Source: JANMZR01 sp031383555 (lineage in GTDB: Bacteria > Bacteroidota > Bacteroidia > Cytophagales > Spirosomataceae). Taken from it: 16,801 bases of DNA. The notes below the pieces were generated by a model. The model searched no databases, was not told the origin of the DNA, and saw only the letters and a list, made by a program, of their open reading frames with translations. Every line of letters begins with the position of its first letter. The first letter of the stretch is position 1. Both the position numbers and the translations under genes were made by a program. Below are positions 14,969-16,801 of this stretch, piece after piece. The stretch lies in contig JANMZR010000381.1 in the NCBI GenBank assembly GCA_031383555.1, positions 1-16,801 on the forward strand, read 5' to 3'.

Positions 14969-16165
14969 CTACTCCTCCATAAAGCCAACTGTTCCACCCA
15001 CCCAATCGAAGTTTTTATTGAAATTTACTCCAATCATTTCACCTCGGCTGAGCCTTGCCAGATTCGTAACTAATATAGGTTTTTGCTCGCTATCAGGCCA
15101 AATGAATAGCATTCTGATTTCCGATTTAATCATTTTCCCATCAATATCTTCAATTATTGGCTCATATTTTACTTTTCTTTGAAGAAGGAAATTCTCTTTA
15201 TCCATTATTAAATCCAAATTTTCCTTGCTGAAATTGAGCTTCACACCAGCACCTGCAAAAGAGAAAAGTGGCTTTAAAACATAGTTTTCTAAGTCAGATG
15301 GGTATTCTTTTAAATCTGATAAAAAATAACTTTTAGGCACAAATGGGCTTTTTAAAAAAGGTAAGGTAAATTTACTAATTAAAAAGAACCAATTAGGATG
15401 GGTAACCCATTGTATATCAACATCATCCGTTAGTTTAAATTCAGTTTCTAAGTTAGGAAAATTTTGTAATAAATCATCAAAAATCAATCGGTTGTAAATC
15501 CTTTTGATAGGAATTAAATTACCTTCTTTTTTATAAAATAAACTTCGACCTTGTTTAATAATTTTGGTATAGCAAACTGCTTCAATTCCCCAATACTTTT
15601 CAGTTAAAAAAAAGTCGATTCTAGTTTTTTGTTTTTCAGGATAAATTTCTAATAAAACCACATTTTCTGGTTTTTCCCCGCCTAGAAGCATATTTCTCAT
15701 TATTTCCAAATAAGACGGTGAATCTAGTCCATTGAAAAATTGACTGTAGCCTTCAGGAAAATAATATTTTTCTTTAAATAGGTTGCCTATATAATGTTGA
15801 AATGCAAAAAGTGATGGGAAGCCTTGAAGTTCAATAAGTTGAGGTTCTAATTCATCTGTATCATTTTTACAAATTGCAAAATCGATTGCAATAAAATGAG
15901 GCTGTTTGTTCTGATTGGGAACTTTCTGGTTGGCCGGAATGGCCTTTGCCATTTTATTGAAAAACCCGTCTTCGCAAACTGTTGCTAATATATCATCACA
16001 TGCCTGTATCAGCTTATTTTTCAAAAGCTTAGGAACGAAAATTGGTGTCTCAGCTATTCTAAACTCCAATTGATTGGGTAATTCCTCTTTGATTTGTCCA
16101 ATCAAACTTTCATATTTTTCATTAGAAAAACTTTCATTGAATTTTTGACGGGCATTTTTTTCCAT
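14969..16165 (-). CDS. Conserved hypothetical protein, possible ATP-grasp-like ligase
   Basis: A 398-residue cytoplasmic protein I do not firmly recognise. Several segments look like an ATP-grasp-type ligase, possibly of the circularly permuted kind: PQLIELQGFPSLFAFQ (108-123) as a substrate-side motif, PIKRIYNRLIFDDL (219-232), YVLKPLFSFAGAGVKL (295-310) resembling the lysine plus glycine-rich loop that covers ATP, and LLQRKVKYEPI followed by SEIRMLFIW (327-356). The C-terminal block NLARLSRGEMIGVNFNKN (368-385) is probably a conserved metal- or substrate-binding segment. No signal peptide or membrane helix is seen. The start codon overlaps the stop of the upstream amidotransferase-like gene (TAATG), so the two are translationally coupled and probably act together. 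The ligase role is inferred; partner and substrate are unknown. Confidence 0.6.
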   Translation of the reverse strand: MEKNARQKFNESFSNEKYESLIGQIKEELPNQLEFRIAETPIFVPKLLKNKLIQACDDILATVCEDGFFNKMAKAIPANQKVPNQNKQPHFIAIDFAICKNDTDELEPQLIELQGFPSLFAFQHYIGNLFKEKYYFPEGYSQFFNGLDSPSYLEIMRNMLLGGEKPENVVLLEIYPEKQKTRIDFFLTEKYWGIEAVCYTKIIKQGRSLFYKKEGNLIPIKRIYNRLIFDDLLQNFPNLETEFKLTDDVDIQWVTHPNWFFLISKFTLPFLKSPFVPKSYFLSDLKEYPSDLENYVLKPLFSFAGAGVKLNFSKENLDLIMDKENFLLQRKVKYEPIIEDIDGKMIKSEIRMLFIWPDSEQKPILVTNLARLSRGEMIGVNFNKNFDWVGGTVGFMEE

Positions 16166-16801
16166 TAGGCCATTACCATTAATTGTTCCATAGCTTGGTG
16201 CAAGATAGCGGGTAAAATTTCGGCCTCTGTCAACCTTATTTTATCAGGGTCGTCGAGATGATCAATCATATCATTGTACTTTTCTAAGCCATGCTCATTT
16301 ATTATTGCTTTGCGTTTTTCATCTTGTTTGAAATGATGAAGCATACCCTCCGAATCGGCTTCAGGATGGAATTGCGTTCCAATAATCTCGTCGGTGAACC
16401 TGATGGCCATCACAGCCCTTTCAAGTTTTATTTGAGGCCGCTCCTTTTCAATACAAAGTATTTTAGCACCAAATTCATTGATTTTTTGATAGTTAAGTTT
16501 AATTAGCTGGTAATCACGAGAGTCGACTGCATGAAAAATTGGAGGAAGATTTTGGAAAAAAGGTTCTTTTAAGCCCAATTCTGTTTTATGAATGGGCATG
16601 ACTCCAAAAGATGTAGATTTCCGTTTGCAGACTTTGCCAAATTCTAAATAAATAGTAGCTAATTCAAAGGAGTGACAAATCAAAAACAGAAATTTTTTAC
16701 TTTCTGATGTTTTATTGTATTCAATTATTGCTTCTAAAAACAAGCCGAAATTAGGCTCCCAGTCATTTCCTTGAGGCAATGGATTACCTGGCCCACCAGA
16801 T
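16165..16801 (-). CDS. Class I glutamine amidotransferase-like protein (5' end missing)
   Basis: A type 1 glutamine amidotransferase or gamma-glutamyl hydrolase-like protein whose N-terminus lies beyond the right edge. The visible part begins SGGPGNPLPQGNDW, the usual SGGPG element, so the TTG at 16779 is an internal codon and not the start. The nucleophile is the Cys in LFLICHSFEL (codon at about 16677-16675), and the His-Glu pair is in GTQFHPEAD near 16366-16360, so the Cys-His-Glu triad is complete. The nucleophile elbow is unusual: Leu and Ser replace the two glycines of the common GxCxG, and Glu replaces the usual Gln. The gene ends in TAATG, overlapping the start of the ATP-grasp-like gene by one base. 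It may supply ammonia to that protein or remove a gamma-glutamyl group. Confidence 0.8.
   Translation of the reverse strand, partial: SGGPGNPLPQGNDWEPNFGLFLEAIIEYNKTSESKKFLFLICHSFELATIYLEFGKVCKRKSTSFGVMPIHKTELGLKEPFFQNLPPIFHAVDSRDYQLIKLNYQKINEFGAKILCIEKERPQIKLERAVMAIRFTDEIIGTQFHPEADSEGMLHHFKQDEKRKAIINEHGLEKYNDMIDHLDDPDKIRLTEAEILPAILHQAMEQLMVMA

Noticed and set aside
14656..14997. Open frame of 113 codons on the minus strand spanning the gap before the dehydratase
   Set aside because: It overlaps the ends of both neighbouring real genes in another frame, has no family-like features, and contains the promoter and inverted repeat.
16165..16779. Amidotransferase starting at TTG 16779
   Set aside because: The frame continues upstream with SGGPGNP, a conserved family element, to the window edge, so the true start lies outside.

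Overview
The window is an AT-rich stretch of bacterial chromosome, almost certainly from the Bacteroidota (a Cytophagales-like relative is my guess). The reasons are short, weak Shine-Dalgarno regions, a good match to the Bacteroidota promoter consensus (TTTG, about 20 nt, TAnnTTTG) before the dehydratase gene, and the gene families present. Thirteen protein genes are supported, two of them cut by the window edges. I see no rRNA, tRNA, CRISPR array, insertion sequence or integrase, and no gene-free stretch longer than 300 bases (the longest is about 231 bp, 14738-14968).

Region A (1-7053) is a sugar uptake and phosphorolysis module. Reading leftwards from 6047 there is a binding lipoprotein, two CUT1-type permeases, a MalK/MsmK-type ATPase and a GH65 family glycoside phosphorylase or hydrolase that runs off the left edge. 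A divergently transcribed AraC-type regulator with a sugar-sensing cupin domain (6190-7053) shares the 142-bp control region. That region holds three TTTGC-type direct repeats spaced 21 and 31 bp apart, about two and three helical turns, plus a perfect 14-bp palindrome. The simplest reading is that an alpha-linked disaccharide or short oligosaccharide enters by ABC transport, is split in the cytoplasm by the GH65 enzyme, and induces the system through the AraC-type protein. A complete ABC sugar importer is noteworthy in a phylum dominated by SusCD uptake.

Region B (7093-14737) is a leftward gene cluster: an IlvD/Edd sugar-acid dehydratase, a DapA-superfamily aldolase/lyase, a DegT/DnrJ/EryC1/StrS sugar aminotransferase, two tandem exported neutral-ceramidase-fold hydrolases (one a lipoprotein, one membrane-anchored) and a HlyIII/PAQR membrane protein overlapping the last of them. 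A good promoter lies before the dehydratase. The first two genes look like a non-phosphorylative sugar-acid route. The aminotransferase and the exported amidase-fold enzymes suggest that the real substrate may be an N-acylated or amino-sugar compound. Both ceramidase-fold proteins keep the metal-site residues but lack the usual catalytic serine, and the aldolase lacks the family's active-site Tyr and GTTGE loop. This is the best candidate for an undescribed pathway.

Region C (14969-16801) is a translationally coupled pair (TAATG overlap): a class I glutamine-amidotransferase-like protein cut by the right edge, and a poorly characterised protein with ATP-grasp-like features. They may form a two-part ligase/hydrolase acting on a gamma-glutamyl or other amide compound.
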